A DNA stretch of 64,000 nucleotides from JAHDCJ01 sp039028895 (GCA_039028895.1 JBCCHF010000002.1:251738-315737); one strand, 5' to 3'. Positions 26,288 through 36,401 are shown, counted from the stretch's first letter. Notes: generated from the letters alone by a model not told the origin. A program made the numbers and translations.

Positions 26288-26734
26288 TTACTGCTTTTCC
26301 AGTGCCAGTGTTCCCGGCACTTTAATTTGCTGAGTTTGCTCTAACTCAATAATATTTCGAGTCTTTCCAACAGTTTTAAATACGGCATCTCCATTAATTG
26401 GATAAGAAAACTCAATTTTACCTTCAATTGCCATTGTAGCATTTGATCTGTCATCCTTCCAAAGTACAACAACCTGAAGCTGGTACTTTTTAGTTTCAGG
26501 ATGCATTCTCCAGTTTTTTACTGACAATTCCTTGAAGCTTTTTGAGCCTTGCCAAAGCTTATCCAGCAATGTGTTTTTCACATGGTTTTGAAGCCATTTA
26601 TGGATGGCTTCCTGCTCCAATGTAATTGCGGATTTAACCTGCGGATTGACATCAACTGTTGGTTGGGCCGATATTTGCAGGCAAAACCACGACAATAATA
26701 CCGTGATAATAATGTCACTTGCAGTCCTACTCAT
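26288..26734 (-). CDS. small exported protein of unknown function
   Basis: This 148-residue protein has signal peptide IIITVLLSWFCLQISAQ. I do not recognise its family. A helical first half (AITLEQEAIHKWLQNHVKN) leads into a beta-rich half (YQLQVVVLWKDD, MAIEGKIEFSYPI, NIIELEQTQQI). It is probably periplasmic. It converges on the gamma-glutamyltransferase-like gene with one base between stops and is divergent from the vWA protein gene. Confidence 0.6.
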   Translation of the reverse strand: MSRTASDIIITVLLSWFCLQISAQPTVDVNPQVKSAITLEQEAIHKWLQNHVKNTLLDKLWQGSKSFKELSVKNWRMHPETKKYQLQVVVLWKDDRSNATMAIEGKIEFSYPINGDAVFKTVGKTRNIIELEQTQQIKVPGTLALEKQ

Positions 26735-26891
26735 CTGTCCTAGTTTTGAAATATAATAGACTACAGGCTTATTTCAATGTTCTGACAACAAGGTAATCCA
26801 GATGAACGGATAGAGTATATGAAAAAAGTATATTATGTGACATGACATTAAATTATCCCTTTTCAAGCCTGTTTTATGTAATTTTGAGCTC

Positions 26892-28613
26892 ATGATTTAT
26901 TCGAGAGGAATGAGGAGAAACTTCAAAAGTATGTTGCATATCCTGACTTTAATATTAAGTTCAGCTCTCCTACCCTATTACCTTCTTGCACAATCAGATA
27001 CACTTTCTTCAAAGCAAGTAGAAGCGTTTAACTTGTATGTTGAATTCACAAACGACAACATCCATGCCTTATGGAACTATCATAATGAGTTCACAAAATT
27101 CAATAAAGAACTTCTCCAATACCAGGAGATGACGCCAGAGAAGAGAGTAAGTTCATCGCTGTCCTTCAAAGACAAACCTTTTTTGCATTTAGATGAGGAT
27201 TATAAAATTCTTCCGTGGAAGTCTTATTATAAAACCAGACAGAATAGCACATATCTTCCCTATGGGGTCGCTAACCAGTTAAATGCTTTTCTGACCTCTA
27301 TTTGGGGTTGCACTGAAAATATTGAAGCCGTCTCAGAACAACTGGACGCTCATGTCAATTCCGGATTGGAAAAAAATGACCAATGGATCAATGAGGCTTA
27401 CCGTATTCTTGGATTGGCAGAAGAGCAATATACACAGTTTCATGAACTGACTCATAACCTGGAATTTGGATTACAATCTGGTTATGAGATGTTTGCTCCA
27501 CCAAACAAGAATGACCCTTTTGTCAAAAAAGCAATATTACTTTTGAATCTCATTTCACCTTGTTCCGATATTATGGAAGCCATGAGGGCCGATGATCTCG
27601 AAGGCGTAGAGGCAGGTTTAGTTGATTTGAATGTTATGCGGGAACTATATATCGAAGAAATTGGTGAACAGTTGAATGAAGTCAGATTCCTTGGCGATGA
27701 CAATCCGGAACCACATATCAGGTATGATTTCATTTTGAGGCAAATTGATAATTTCCGCAAATATGCCAGAACTTATCTTGACAAATTCGATGTTGAATAC
27801 AAATTACCGCACGGCAATTCATGGTTCTATTATAATAATCGGCTGATCAACCAATTCAACAGGTTTGGCAGGGGTCTTGCCTTACAATACAATCATTACG
27901 TTGACTCTACCGATGTAGCGATGCTAAAGATACTCGAAGCACCAAACTGGATGAAAGCAACTGAGCCTGGAGATTTCGAAATTCCGGAATCCTTTGTAGA
28001 GAAGCTTCCCCAAGATACTACGCTTCCAGTACCAGGTGCCATTTCTTTGGAAGGGTATGCCTATAATAATCTGGTATTTTTATTGGATGTTTCCAGTTCA
28101 ATGAATAAACCAGGAAAGCTCGATCTTTTACAATCGTCATTCAAGTTCCTTGTTAACCTGATGCGGCCACAAGACAGAGTTTCTATTGTGACTTACTCGG
28201 GTGATGCAAAAGTCGTTCTTCCTTCAACATCAGCCGTTGAAAAAATTAAAATCATCCAAGCCATTGACAGTCTGGAGTCAAAGGGAACTTCGCAGGTAAT
28301 TGAAGGCTTTCAGGCAGCTAAAAGTGAGGCTAAGCGCCATTTCATCAATGATGGCAATAATAAAATCATATTGGCATCTGATGGTGCTTTTAGCGAAGAC
28401 AAACAATTATCAAAACTGGTCAGGGAACTTGGTAAAGAAAATATTTCGTTAACGGTTTTCTACTATAGCCAAACCGAAAAACCTGAGGAAGCCAACAGGT
28501 TACGAAAACTGTCCAGGCTGGGCAAGGGGAATTATACGCATATCAGTGAATCAAACTCTGATAAGATTATGGTCAGGGAAGCCCAGAAGGTTAAAGAATC
28601 ATCTAACGAGTGA
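26892..28613 (+). CDS. exported von Willebrand factor A domain protein
   Basis: The 573-residue protein has signal peptide LHILTLILSSALLPYYLLAQ. ATG 26892 is listed, though ATG 26910 gives a more usual leader length. Residues about 30-380 are helical and unrecognised. A vWA domain covers about 392-560: VFLLDVSSSMNKPGKLDLL has the DxSxS MIDAS motif, then RVSIVTYSGDAK, a MIDAS Thr in SKGTSQVIEG, and IILASDGAFSED with the last MIDAS Asp. It ends after the domain with a short charged tail; no membrane helix or sorting domain. In such proteins the vWA domain binds a partner protein through a metal ion. It is not accompanied by MoxR or Bat genes here. Confidence 0.8.
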   Translation: MIYSRGMRRNFKSMLHILTLILSSALLPYYLLAQSDTLSSKQVEAFNLYVEFTNDNIHALWNYHNEFTKFNKELLQYQEMTPEKRVSSSLSFKDKPFLHLDEDYKILPWKSYYKTRQNSTYLPYGVANQLNAFLTSIWGCTENIEAVSEQLDAHVNSGLEKNDQWINEAYRILGLAEEQYTQFHELTHNLEFGLQSGYEMFAPPNKNDPFVKKAILLLNLISPCSDIMEAMRADDLEGVEAGLVDLNVMRELYIEEIGEQLNEVRFLGDDNPEPHIRYDFILRQIDNFRKYARTYLDKFDVEYKLPHGNSWFYYNNRLINQFNRFGRGLALQYNHYVDSTDVAMLKILEAPNWMKATEPGDFEIPESFVEKLPQDTTLPVPGAISLEGYAYNNLVFLLDVSSSMNKPGKLDLLQSSFKFLVNLMRPQDRVSIVTYSGDAKVVLPSTSAVEKIKIIQAIDSLESKGTSQVIEGFQAAKSEAKRHFINDGNNKIILASDGAFSEDKQLSKLVRELGKENISLTVFYYSQTEKPEEANRLRKLSRLGKGNYTHISESNSDKIMVREAQKVKESSNE

Positions 28614-28669
28614 TTTCGGCCTATCTTTATTTGGATTGAATACAAATAAAATCTATCTTTGACCTCGTG

Positions 28670-28855
28670 ATGAATGAAGCTCTTCTCCAAGCAGACCCTA
28701 TAGATTGGCTGGAACTACCGGAGATTTCTCCCTTGATTGAGTTGGACATAGTTCCAAAGATCAAGTATAAAAAGAAATGCTGCCGAAAATATAAGAAGGG
28801 TAAACGTTGTAAGAGATGCCCCGGGAGAATGAAAGCGGACAAGTTCAGGGCCTAG
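28670..28855 (+). CDS. small Cys-rich basic protein
   Basis: This protein has 61 residues from ATG 28670 (GTG 28667 just before it is also in frame). It has an acidic hydrophobic first half (LELPEISPLIELDIV) and a highly basic second half, KKKCCRKYKKGKRCKRCPGR, with four Cys (37, 38, 47, 50). The Cys pattern could bind a metal ion or nucleic acid. I recall similar short CC-basic-CxxCPG tails in Bacteroidota proteins annotated as hypothetical. It starts 56 bases after the vWA gene in the same direction. Confidence 0.6.
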   Translation: MNEALLQADPIDWLELPEISPLIELDIVPKIKYKKKCCRKYKKGKRCKRCPGRMKADKFRA

Positions 28856-28866
28856 CCAAAACCTTA

Positions 28867-29277
28867 CTACTCCACATTACAATTTTTCAATTTTTCAATC
28901 ACATCTTCGTAAGAAGTATACCCATTTTTATTACCCCACTCGTTATTAATGTAATTGATGATATTAGCTATCTGAATCTCTGTCAAAAGGTTGTTGGCAG
29001 GCATGGGTTGATTATAAGTCACTCCGTTGACCAAAATCTCTCCTTCCAGCCCATGACGGATGATACATGCTAACTGATCCTTATTTTTGACCAGATAATC
29101 GGATCCGGCTAAAGGGGGGATAAGTCCCGCCAATGCTTGCCCATCGGCCTGGTGACAATTTTGGCAATTCGTTTCGTAAAGATTTTTGCCCTGTTTGTAT
29201 GGATTGGAATCAAATGAAAGACAAGAACAATACAACACAACAATGAGTAATATGCAACCGAAAAGCAGTTTATTCAT
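28867..29277 (-). CDS. cytochrome c lipoprotein
   Basis: This 136-residue protein has an N-terminal signal LLFGCILLIVVLYCSC with a possible lipobox. The haem site CQNCH is at residues about 38-42 in YETNCQNCHQADG. IPPLAGSDYLV follows, and the axial Met is in YNQPMPANNLLT; the helix IANIINYINNEWGN closes the fold. This is a class I c-type cytochrome, an electron carrier on the outer face of the membrane. The start ATG overlaps the end of the Sco gene by eight bases, which indicates one operon. It may accept electrons for a terminal oxidase encoded elsewhere. Confidence 0.85.
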   Translation of the reverse strand: MNKLLFGCILLIVVLYCSCLSFDSNPYKQGKNLYETNCQNCHQADGQALAGLIPPLAGSDYLVKNKDQLACIIRHGLEGEILVNGVTYNQPMPANNLLTEIQIANIINYINNEWGNKNGYTSYEDVIEKLKNCNVE

Positions 29278-29938
29278 TATTGTCGGTCAACTTTAGTAGC
29301 AAATCAATATCCTGCATCAGTTCATCAACCGCTTCTTCATCTGTACCATCATAAATCCCTCTAACCCTGAAATCAGGATCAACTAAAACCAAACCGCCGC
29401 TATGGGTGTACCCTCCTGGTGCATTTGAGTCTTCTTCAGCTGCGATGAAATACGACCTAGCCATATTATAAATATGGTCTCTTTCTCCGGTAACCAATTG
29501 CCAGCGATCAGATCCGATCTTCAGTTTACTTGCATAATCCTTCAAAACAGGTACTGAATCATGTCGGGTGTCGATACTATGGGAGAGCAGTTTAATCTTG
29601 TCATTATCAGCATATTTGTTGTAAACCCTTAACATCTGTCCTTTTACAGTTGGGCAAATTGTCGGGCAGGTAGTAAAAAAGAAATCCGCAATGTAAATAT
29701 TGTCGTGAAAGGTGGTCTTTGTCACTTTGTTACTATCCTGATCCCAAAATGAGAACTCCGGTATGGTGTGCCAAACGGTATCAATAATTTTTTGTCCGCC
29801 CTCTTCCCTTTCGATATAATCATGCATGCCTAGAACAGGAAGTGTGGTTTTTTTCTTGTCAGAACAACTGAAATACAAGATCGGGATCAAGCTCAGAATT
29901 AACAGCCGTCCCGCAATTTTCAATTTTAAATTATTCAT
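29270..29938 (-). CDS. Sco1/SenC-family copper chaperone lipoprotein
   Basis: The protein has 222 residues with signal ILSLIPILYFSC, a lipobox with Cys at about 25. The thioredoxin-like fold carries FFTTCPTICPTVKGQM (CxxxC copper pair), SHSIDTRHDSVPVL, and GGYTHSGGLVLVDPD with the third copper-binding His. Sco proteins deliver copper to the CuA site of cytochrome c oxidase or act as thiol oxidoreductases. It sits between a helical lipoprotein and a cytochrome c, and both junctions overlap by eight bases. The trio is therefore a single respiratory-assembly operon. It lacks the single N-terminal membrane helix of many Sco proteins because a lipid anchors it. Confidence 0.9.
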   Translation of the reverse strand: MNNLKLKIAGRLLILSLIPILYFSCSDKKKTTLPVLGMHDYIEREEGGQKIIDTVWHTIPEFSFWDQDSNKVTKTTFHDNIYIADFFFTTCPTICPTVKGQMLRVYNKYADNDKIKLLSHSIDTRHDSVPVLKDYASKLKIGSDRWQLVTGERDHIYNMARSYFIAAEEDSNAPGGYTHSGGLVLVDPDFRVRGIYDGTDEEAVDELMQDIDLLLKLTDNNE

Positions 29939-30371
29939 TTTCTTTAATTAAAGCATTTCCGTTATCAATACTCGTCAGCATCATTTCGCTTACTTTTTCG
30001 ATTGCTTTATGTTCTTCCTCCAGATAGGCCATAATCTCCACATGTGACCTCGGGTCACTATCCACTGGCATCTTGAAGGCATTCATCCAGTCCCACATCG
30101 CAACGTCGGCTTTATTCAAGTCATCCAATGTCTTTTCTGCTTTCTCGAGCAGCCTTTTATCGATATTGGCTGAATCACTGTTGATGGCAGTCATCATGGC
30201 TTTTACCTGGCCTTGCAGGGAAACGATCTCATCCATCTTTGGCATGACATCGTCGTGGATTTTCATAACTTCGGAAACTTTGGCAATGCGCTCTTGCTTT
30301 TTTGATGTACAGGCATTAAATGCAAAAGTCGTTACCAAAAGGAAGCAAAATAACTTTAAAGTAAATTTCAT
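29931..30371 (-). CDS. helical lipoprotein, first gene of the Sco operon
   Basis: The protein has 146 residues with lipoprotein signal FCFLLVTTFAFNAC. The mature part is almost entirely helical, with Lys/Glu-rich heptads (MKIHDDVMPKMDEIVSLQ, RLLEKAEKTLDDLNKADVAMW). Such short lipoproteins are sometimes labelled viral A-type inclusion protein by chance coiled-coil hits. It overlaps the Sco gene start. A recurrent Met/His content (KIHDDVMPKMDEI, WDWMNAFKMP, SHVEIM) would suit metal binding, but this is inference. Confidence 0.65.
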   Translation of the reverse strand: MKFTLKLFCFLLVTTFAFNACTSKKQERIAKVSEVMKIHDDVMPKMDEIVSLQGQVKAMMTAINSDSANIDKRLLEKAEKTLDDLNKADVAMWDWMNAFKMPVDSDPRSHVEIMAYLEEEHKAIEKVSEMMLTSIDNGNALIKENE

Positions 30372-30454
30372 TTTTCTACGATTAAATTTTCTGTTTGCAA
30401 GTTCTGAAAAGAAAACAAATAATCCACCATCAGGTTTTCATTTAAATTCGTTTT

Positions 30455-30486
30455 AAATAAAAAAAGGCACTCCATGAGCGCCTTTT
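30455..30486 (-). terminator. terminator of the large T9SS protein gene
   Basis: Read on the minus strand, CAAAAGGCGCTC-ATG-GAGTGCCTTTTTTTATTT forms an 11-bp stem with one mismatch and a T-run. It lies 23 bases past the stop of the 1752-residue protein. Confidence 0.75.
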
Positions 30487-30508
30487 GATTCCAAATAGAT
30501 TTTAGCAT

Positions 30509-33500
30509 TTATTCTTTTATCAGTTTTCTGGTAAATCTTTCATTTTCAATTTCCACAACCACCATGTAAACTCCTGAGGCTAAATCATGCATCTCAATTT
30601 CAAAATGATTGGTTCCAGCAATAGCCTCGAAGGGTTTTCTTGCTATATCACGGCCAAGAATATCGAACAGTGAAACAGATAACTTTACATCTACTGGAGA
30701 TTCAATATGGACAGTAACTGTTTCTTTTACAGGATTTGGGAATATCCCATTCAGAATAAATTCTGAAATTTCCCTTTTGACAAAAATAATATCCGAATAA
30801 CTGTAGTTTTCGTCTTCATCTACCATCTTGAGTCGATAATACCCTTCAAGCCCGGGATGTTCGTCAATGAAACTATACGATAATTCAGCCTGTGAATTTC
30901 CGGCAGCTCCTACCCTACCAATCTCTTCAAAGTTATCTATTGAGTTTAATGATCGTTGAATTTCAAAATAGGCAGTACCAAACTCCGTTGCTGTTCTCCA
31001 GTCAAGGACATTTGTTATTTTTGCTGGCCTTCCTGAAAAAGATAATAGTTCGAGCGGCAATGCGGCACCCTGACCCTGGATTATGAAGTTTCCTGTGCCT
31101 CTGTTTCCTCCATCCGTATCCACAATGATTAAATAGAGTGTATTAGGGGGAAGTCCATCGGCAGTTAAAACAGTAGGTGAAGTACCGTTTCCTTGTTCAC
31201 ATTCTATAAAAGTAGCACCCGCTTCAGGAAACATCCTGGAGCCATTTATCAAAGGCCCATAAAGTGCAATATTCAATTGAGAAAAATTGCCATTCGCTAT
31301 TGGTGTAATCGTTGCCATGAGCTGATCTCCAGGGCCATCATTCGGGTCGTCAACTGGGTCGGTCCTCAATGTGTAGAATAAAGGGGCATTATTAAAGGAA
31401 AGAGTGCCTGTACATGGAGCTTTTGATAAATCTACAACTTCTCCAGGTTTGTTGCTGTTACCTTCTACCAAGCCCTGGATTATGCCTTCACCAGGTGTGG
31501 GAACACATTCATTAGACAGAACGCCTGAATCAAAATTACCATCAGGTTGATTAACGGCCGGGAAAGCTTGCCCACCTCCCATTAAGTCTCCCCATGTACT
31601 TATCCCGTTACCGGAAACCTGGGACATTGCTTCTACAGTTAGCAGCTCCGTGGCATTTATTGTACAACCCAGGAGGTCGGTCCAGGAAACCAAAATAGGG
31701 TGAACTCCAACACCTGCTGTGGCAGGATCAAAAAAGGCAGATCCATCAAGATTATCTGTTATACCAGGCCCTGAATATGTTGCCGCAGTTGTAACTGGGG
31801 TAAGAACGAGATTTGAAAATGTAATGATTTGATCATCATCGCCGTCGCCATCAATATCCGATACACTTTGAGGAAAAACAGGCGTATCTCCAGCATCAAT
31901 GGCATCACATGGATCGCCATCTGAACCCTCTCCCGGGAATAAAGCAAGAGTGATCAATTCATTACCTGACCCAGTATCTACCAAACCAAATCCACCAGGC
32001 CCACAAGCAGTGCCACCACAAACCCCATTGTTCGAATTCATGCCATCACCAAAATCATCGATGAATACCAGGTCGAAAGGACCATCACTGACAAGGAAAG
32101 GTCCAAGTGTAAAAATAAACCCTCCACAATTGGTTACGCCTGCAAAGGCTCCCGGAAGGGCCTGCGTAACTACTTCACCACCATTATCGAGAACCTGGAA
32201 CCCAGATTCTTCCGGAAATTGGTCGAACAAGACAGTAAGCTCAAATGTACCGTAATCGCCAGAAGGTTCATTCAGGAAAATAAGGTCAGCCGGATCTGAA
32301 ATACAATATGGATCGTTCCCAATAATAGCTGGTGCGGTTAAGTCAGGAATATCTATTTGGATTTGCTCAGAACAAATTCCATCAGAAATCGTGAATGTTA
32401 CAATGGAGCCGGGGGCCGCATTTTGAACCGAATAATTTCCCCCTATCGGAACCGCCAGATCACCTGGGCCTCCAGCATCATCAGTGACCACATAGGTTCC
32501 AGCCATGTTAAATCCAGGAAACCCTCCTGTCAAATTGCTGATAGTAATATCAAATCCTGTCGATGCAGTGTTACAAACAAACGATGCATCTGCAGTAATT
32601 TCATCCAGTAGAATGTACGTCACAGCATCATTTTCATTGACATCGAAACAATCTTCGGTACCTATGGACAGATTATCTTCATTTGTGGCAGCAATAGTTG
32701 TTACCCAAAAGGTACCATTGCCTCCAATTGAATTTACCAGTTGTCCACCACCACCATTAGGCTCAGATCCCACAGACCCCAGGAAATTTGCATCATCAAG
32801 CGGCCAGTTTCCTGAAGGTGCTGTGCTTTCCCATAAACCGTAAATTACGCCTGCAGGAGAGTTCTGGTCACCCGCCATAGATCCAAATGGATTTCCCCAA
32901 TCACCGTTGGACACAAAACTAACTGTATCACCAAAGCAAATAAGTTGAATGGGTTGATCATTGGTAAAAGTACCAGCATTAGCGAAACATTCAGTAGGTG
33001 TAAAAGCTAATCCAATTCCATAAAGACTACACGTTCCTTCAGTCACACCATCAGTATCAGGATTGGTAAAGTCTTCGATAATGGTATAAGTCACGCAAAA
33101 CACATAAGAATCGCCATTTACCAAACCTGTATAGGTGTCCAGGTCATCAGGGTCTGGAGTTAGAGGATTAGCACAATCCGGACCTAAGACACCTACAGGG
33201 AAAAGATCTGAATTTGTAATCCCGTTAGCACATTCAATAACATCAATATTGCCTGCTTCATTGGACAGCGCAATATGTGAAAATGTACCTCCTTCTCCTG
33301 TAGTTCCCGTATAAGTAATAACACCACAGACTTCAAAAGTGCTATTAAACCCTGGTGTAACTGCGGGAGAAACACCACTCCATGCCAATTCGTCCAACGA
33401 CGCCGGAAACTGGTTTAATGGCATTTGAGTGATCACGCATGCCGGGAAAAAACAATCTGAACTGCTACAGTCAGGGAAACAATCATAAACAACCGGATCG

Positions 33501-35767
33501 AAAGACACATCTCCACAACTGACAGAAGGATTAGAATTCATAACTAGAATAATGCATTCATCTGACGCAGATTCGAAGACAAGACCATTAAGTGGCCCTG
33601 TCAATGGAGGTCCCAGTAATGTACCGCCTATTCCCGACCCAGGAGGACCTGAAAAGACAGATAGGGTGTCAAAGCCATCTTCAATGGAGGCTGTGCTAAA
33701 CGCTATTCTTACCGTTTCACCTGGATTTTCAGGGCAAACTTCCCCTACCGTTTGGTCTATTGCAAAATTGTCATAACAGAAACTAAATGGACCATCAGCG
33801 CAAGTCAATGGAACGCAAGTAGCAGGGGCATTAAACACCTCTGGAAAGATAGCTGTACAACCTGAGGGAATAGAAAAAGTTACCATAACATCCACAGGTG
33901 GGTTAGCATCATTTGCCGGGAGCCCTGTGAGAAGAACCGTTTGAGGACTGCCCGTTACAGGAAAGAGTTCTCCGTTCACAAAAAGATCTCCAGCTGCCGA
34001 TACTCCGGAATATGTTATAATCACTTCCTGAGTATAGGTTTGGTCAACTGGATTACACCCCGACTGTGCGCCTGCAGTTACTGAAGTGATTTGACAATTC
34101 AGTTCGTAAGCACATATTTCATATGTCCCTTCATCAGCTGAGGTATTGCCTGCGGACCATGTTCTGATAAATAACGTTGTTGGTGGTGAAAAAAGAGCAG
34201 CATCGACATATAATTCTGAGCCTCCGGAATAGCAACCCAACTGATCTCCACCACAGGCATCATAAACGGCTATCCCATTATTGGTGATTGGCATGTCTCC
34301 AGCTCCAAAAAGAGAAGCAATATTGATACCATTGGCTGAAAATCCTGCAGGGATGTCAATAGTATACCAAACATCATCGTCAAACCAGGTAGCAGAACAA
34401 ATCGGTTGTTCGGAAGATTGATCAGCACATCGGGTATCGACAAGTACAGGAACACAGGTTAACGAATCAGAAGCAAGATTAATGTTTATCGCATTAGCAC
34501 ACTCGTTATTAATGGGCTCGGAGCCAAAACAAATACAGTCTTCATTTGTGATGGTAACCATCTCTTCACAACCAGCTTCCATTGGCATATTCTGAGTCAC
34601 TGTAACTATCACATTTGTCCCCTGGGCTATAGGAGTTGAAAAACTATATATCCCAGGCCCTGTTCCAATCAGTGTTTCCGAATTCTGGTCGTTTGTAATG
34701 GTAAATGCAGTGCCTGTTGCCCCAGCTCCAATGGCGACATCTACTGTAAAATCGTTCAAGCTAACACATGTAGTTTCGAGGCTTACTTCTCCAAACAGAT
34801 CACATACCGGAGGAGGGCATATCAATGCGATGTTGTTGGCATTAAGGATGGTTGCCCAAACCAAATCAAATGTAGAACATAAGGTTCCACAAGAAGAAAA
34901 AGAGAAGGTCGTCACCCCGCCTGGAGCATTGTCGATATCAGCCTGGCTAAATCCTGCCCACATTATGGTACCATCACCTACCCCTTCAAATGGGTCAGAC
35001 TGCGGGATTGGTGGGTTCGTTGAGCTATAGAGATTCCCTGTTCCGTTTGAGATTGAAATATCATAACTGTCTTCTGTTCCCTGAAATCCGGTTAATGGGA
35101 TATAAATCATTGCAGGATCATCGTTGATAGGAAACCCTACATCAGGATCATTTCCACAGAACACTACAGGTACAGGCGATAATGCCGGGGGATAGTCTAC
35201 CCAATCGGGAGAAGCATCACAAGTTGAGGGAGGAATGGCATCTGAGACTTCAATACAGAAAGACCCCTGGGTTCCATTCCATCCATCTACCTGGATAAAG
35301 TATGTGAGCCCAGGAGTTACAAACACGCAGCTCAATTCCGAAAGGAAATTGGTTGTGCTGATATCATCATTACAAGCTATTTCAATAAGGTTACTCAAAT
35401 TTGGAGATGGACAGGTGGCTACTGTGCCATTATTTTCATAAACAACGATCTGGGTATCATCATTAGTACCAGTTCCTGCGAAGTTGGTAGATACTGAGAC
35501 TTCTGATGAGGTTGGTACAAAAGAAAACCAAACGGTATTCGTAGCTACTCCACCATCGAAACCACAACTAATTCCTGGTTCCATATTTCCGGCTTCCACT
35601 GACCCTGCCGTGTTATCTCCATTAATCAATCCATTGCCGCAAAATCCGGCATTGACAGTTAGTACCGTTGCATTGCAAAAATTATCATTTGGCGGTTGGG
35701 CAAAAGTAAAATTAACGTACCCTACCACCATGAAAATCGCCATTAAAGAATGGGTAAAATTCTTCAT
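30509..35767 (-). CDS. giant secreted multidomain protein with T9SS type A sorting domain
   Basis: The protein has 1752 residues from ATG 35767 (complement). An upstream start at 35800 adds MDLIKKINFLT before a normal signal peptide (SLMAIFMVVGYVNFTFAQ). It is an acidic, Asn/Gly/Pro-rich protein with at least two pre-peptidase C-terminal (PPC)-like domains: one opens PPNDNFCNATVLTVNAG, a second EPINNECANAININL. Several Ig-like or gliding-type beta domains with SSxCS-type disulfides follow. The last 85 residues are a type A sorting domain (ILNGIFPNPVKETVTV, VSLFDILGRDIA, DLASGVYMVVVEIEN), preceded by the usual SFSGRPAKITNVLDWRTATE linker found in many T9SS cargoes. A large surface or released protein, probably adhesive. 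The terminator at 30455 ends it. Confidence 0.85.
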   Translation of the reverse strand: MKNFTHSLMAIFMVVGYVNFTFAQPPNDNFCNATVLTVNAGFCGNGLINGDNTAGSVEAGNMEPGISCGFDGGVATNTVWFSFVPTSSEVSVSTNFAGTGTNDDTQIVVYENNGTVATCPSPNLSNLIEIACNDDISTTNFLSELSCVFVTPGLTYFIQVDGWNGTQGSFCIEVSDAIPPSTCDASPDWVDYPPALSPVPVVFCGNDPDVGFPINDDPAMIYIPLTGFQGTEDSYDISISNGTGNLYSSTNPPIPQSDPFEGVGDGTIMWAGFSQADIDNAPGGVTTFSFSSCGTLCSTFDLVWATILNANNIALICPPPVCDLFGEVSLETTCVSLNDFTVDVAIGAGATGTAFTITNDQNSETLIGTGPGIYSFSTPIAQGTNVIVTVTQNMPMEAGCEEMVTITNEDCICFGSEPINNECANAININLASDSLTCVPVLVDTRCADQSSEQPICSATWFDDDVWYTIDIPAGFSANGINIASLFGAGDMPITNNGIAVYDACGGDQLGCYSGGSELYVDAALFSPPTTLFIRTWSAGNTSADEGTYEICAYELNCQITSVTAGAQSGCNPVDQTYTQEVIITYSGVSAAGDLFVNGELFPVTGSPQTVLLTGLPANDANPPVDVMVTFSIPSGCTAIFPEVFNAPATCVPLTCADGPFSFCYDNFAIDQTVGEVCPENPGETVRIAFSTASIEDGFDTLSVFSGPPGSGIGGTLLGPPLTGPLNGLVFESASDECIILVMNSNPSVSCGDVSFDPVVYDCFPDCSSSDCFFPACVITQMPLNQFPASLDELAWSGVSPAVTPGFNSTFEVCGVITYTGTTGEGGTFSHIALSNEAGNIDVIECANGITNSDLFPVGVLGPDCANPLTPDPDDLDTYTGLVNGDSYVFCVTYTIIEDFTNPDTDGVTEGTCSLYGIGLAFTPTECFANAGTFTNDQPIQLICFGDTVSFVSNGDWGNPFGSMAGDQNSPAGVIYGLWESTAPSGNWPLDDANFLGSVGSEPNGGGGQLVNSIGGNGTFWVTTIAATNEDNLSIGTEDCFDVNENDAVTYILLDEITADASFVCNTASTGFDITISNLTGGFPGFNMAGTYVVTDDAGGPGDLAVPIGGNYSVQNAAPGSIVTFTISDGICSEQIQIDIPDLTAPAIIGNDPYCISDPADLIFLNEPSGDYGTFELTVLFDQFPEESGFQVLDNGGEVVTQALPGAFAGVTNCGGFIFTLGPFLVSDGPFDLVFIDDFGDGMNSNNGVCGGTACGPGGFGLVDTGSGNELITLALFPGEGSDGDPCDAIDAGDTPVFPQSVSDIDGDGDDDQIITFSNLVLTPVTTAATYSGPGITDNLDGSAFFDPATAGVGVHPILVSWTDLLGCTINATELLTVEAMSQVSGNGISTWGDLMGGGQAFPAVNQPDGNFDSGVLSNECVPTPGEGIIQGLVEGNSNKPGEVVDLSKAPCTGTLSFNNAPLFYTLRTDPVDDPNDGPGDQLMATITPIANGNFSQLNIALYGPLINGSRMFPEAGATFIECEQGNGTSPTVLTADGLPPNTLYLIIVDTDGGNRGTGNFIIQGQGAALPLELLSFSGRPAKITNVLDWRTATEFGTAYFEIQRSLNSIDNFEEIGRVGAAGNSQAELSYSFIDEHPGLEGYYRLKMVDEDENYSYSDIIFVKREISEFILNGIFPNPVKETVTVHIESPVDVKLSVSLFDILGRDIARKPFEAIAGTNHFEIEMHDLASGVYMVVVEIENERFTRKLIKE

Positions 35768-35890
35768 AGTTAAAAAGTTTATCTTTTTAATTAAATCCAA
35801 TAAATAAGTAGCTTCCGGAGAAATTCTCTGGTTGGAATTTAGGCGGTAAGGCGAAGTAAAAAACTGTTTCCGGAAGGAAAAAAAATGATT

Positions 35891-36289
35891 CTACTGTTTC
35901 TGTCTTAATTCTTTTTGCTTGACAGAATTACCTATGTTCAGGCTTTTCGGTTGTGAAGCCGGTCCAGACTGGTTATCCACAGCCTGTTCTTTCTTTTGTA
36001 CTTTAATCGCCTTGCCTGAAACATTTATCTCTTCAGGTGTAGCAACTTCTTTGACTTTTGGTTCGGCCTTTTTCTGTGATTCGAGCACCTTCGGGTATTC
36101 AGATTTTACCTTTTGGGTCTCAATGAGGTTTGTACGTTCGGCTGAGTTAGATTGCATCTTTTGACGAAGCTCTTCTAACTGAGCCTGATTCAGTTCTTTC
36201 TTAGAGGTTTGCGCAGAAACCTGCATAATAGAAAAACAAAGTAGAGCGGTGAGGGTGAGCATTAAATGTTTGTAATACTTCACTTTCAT
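35891..36289 (-). CDS. small secreted Lys/Gln-rich protein
   Basis: The 132-residue protein has signal peptide LMLTLTALLCFSIMQVSAQ. The mature part is low in hydrophobic residues and rich in Lys, Gln and Glu (QAQLEELRQKMQSNSAERT, ESQKKAEPKVKEV, KQKELRQKQ at the end). It is likely disordered. It lies between two genes for large T9SS cargo proteins on the same strand, 112 bases from the downstream start codon. No family recognised. Confidence 0.5.
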   Translation of the reverse strand: MKVKYYKHLMLTLTALLCFSIMQVSAQTSKKELNQAQLEELRQKMQSNSAERTNLIETQKVKSEYPKVLESQKKAEPKVKEVATPEEINVSGKAIKVQKKEQAVDNQSGPASQPKSLNIGNSVKQKELRQKQ

Positions 36290-36401
36290 TAATCGGGATT
36301 TAAATTTTTAAATTGGTTAACAATCAGGTCATTAACAACTGACCAATACATTGCTAATTTAAAACAATATCTGACCAAATCCAATAACCAAATTTTTTGC
36401 T

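Noticed and set aside
35484..35807. Plus-strand ORF across the start of the giant T9SS protein
   Set aside because: Antisense to a clear signal peptide and domain; low-complexity shadow.
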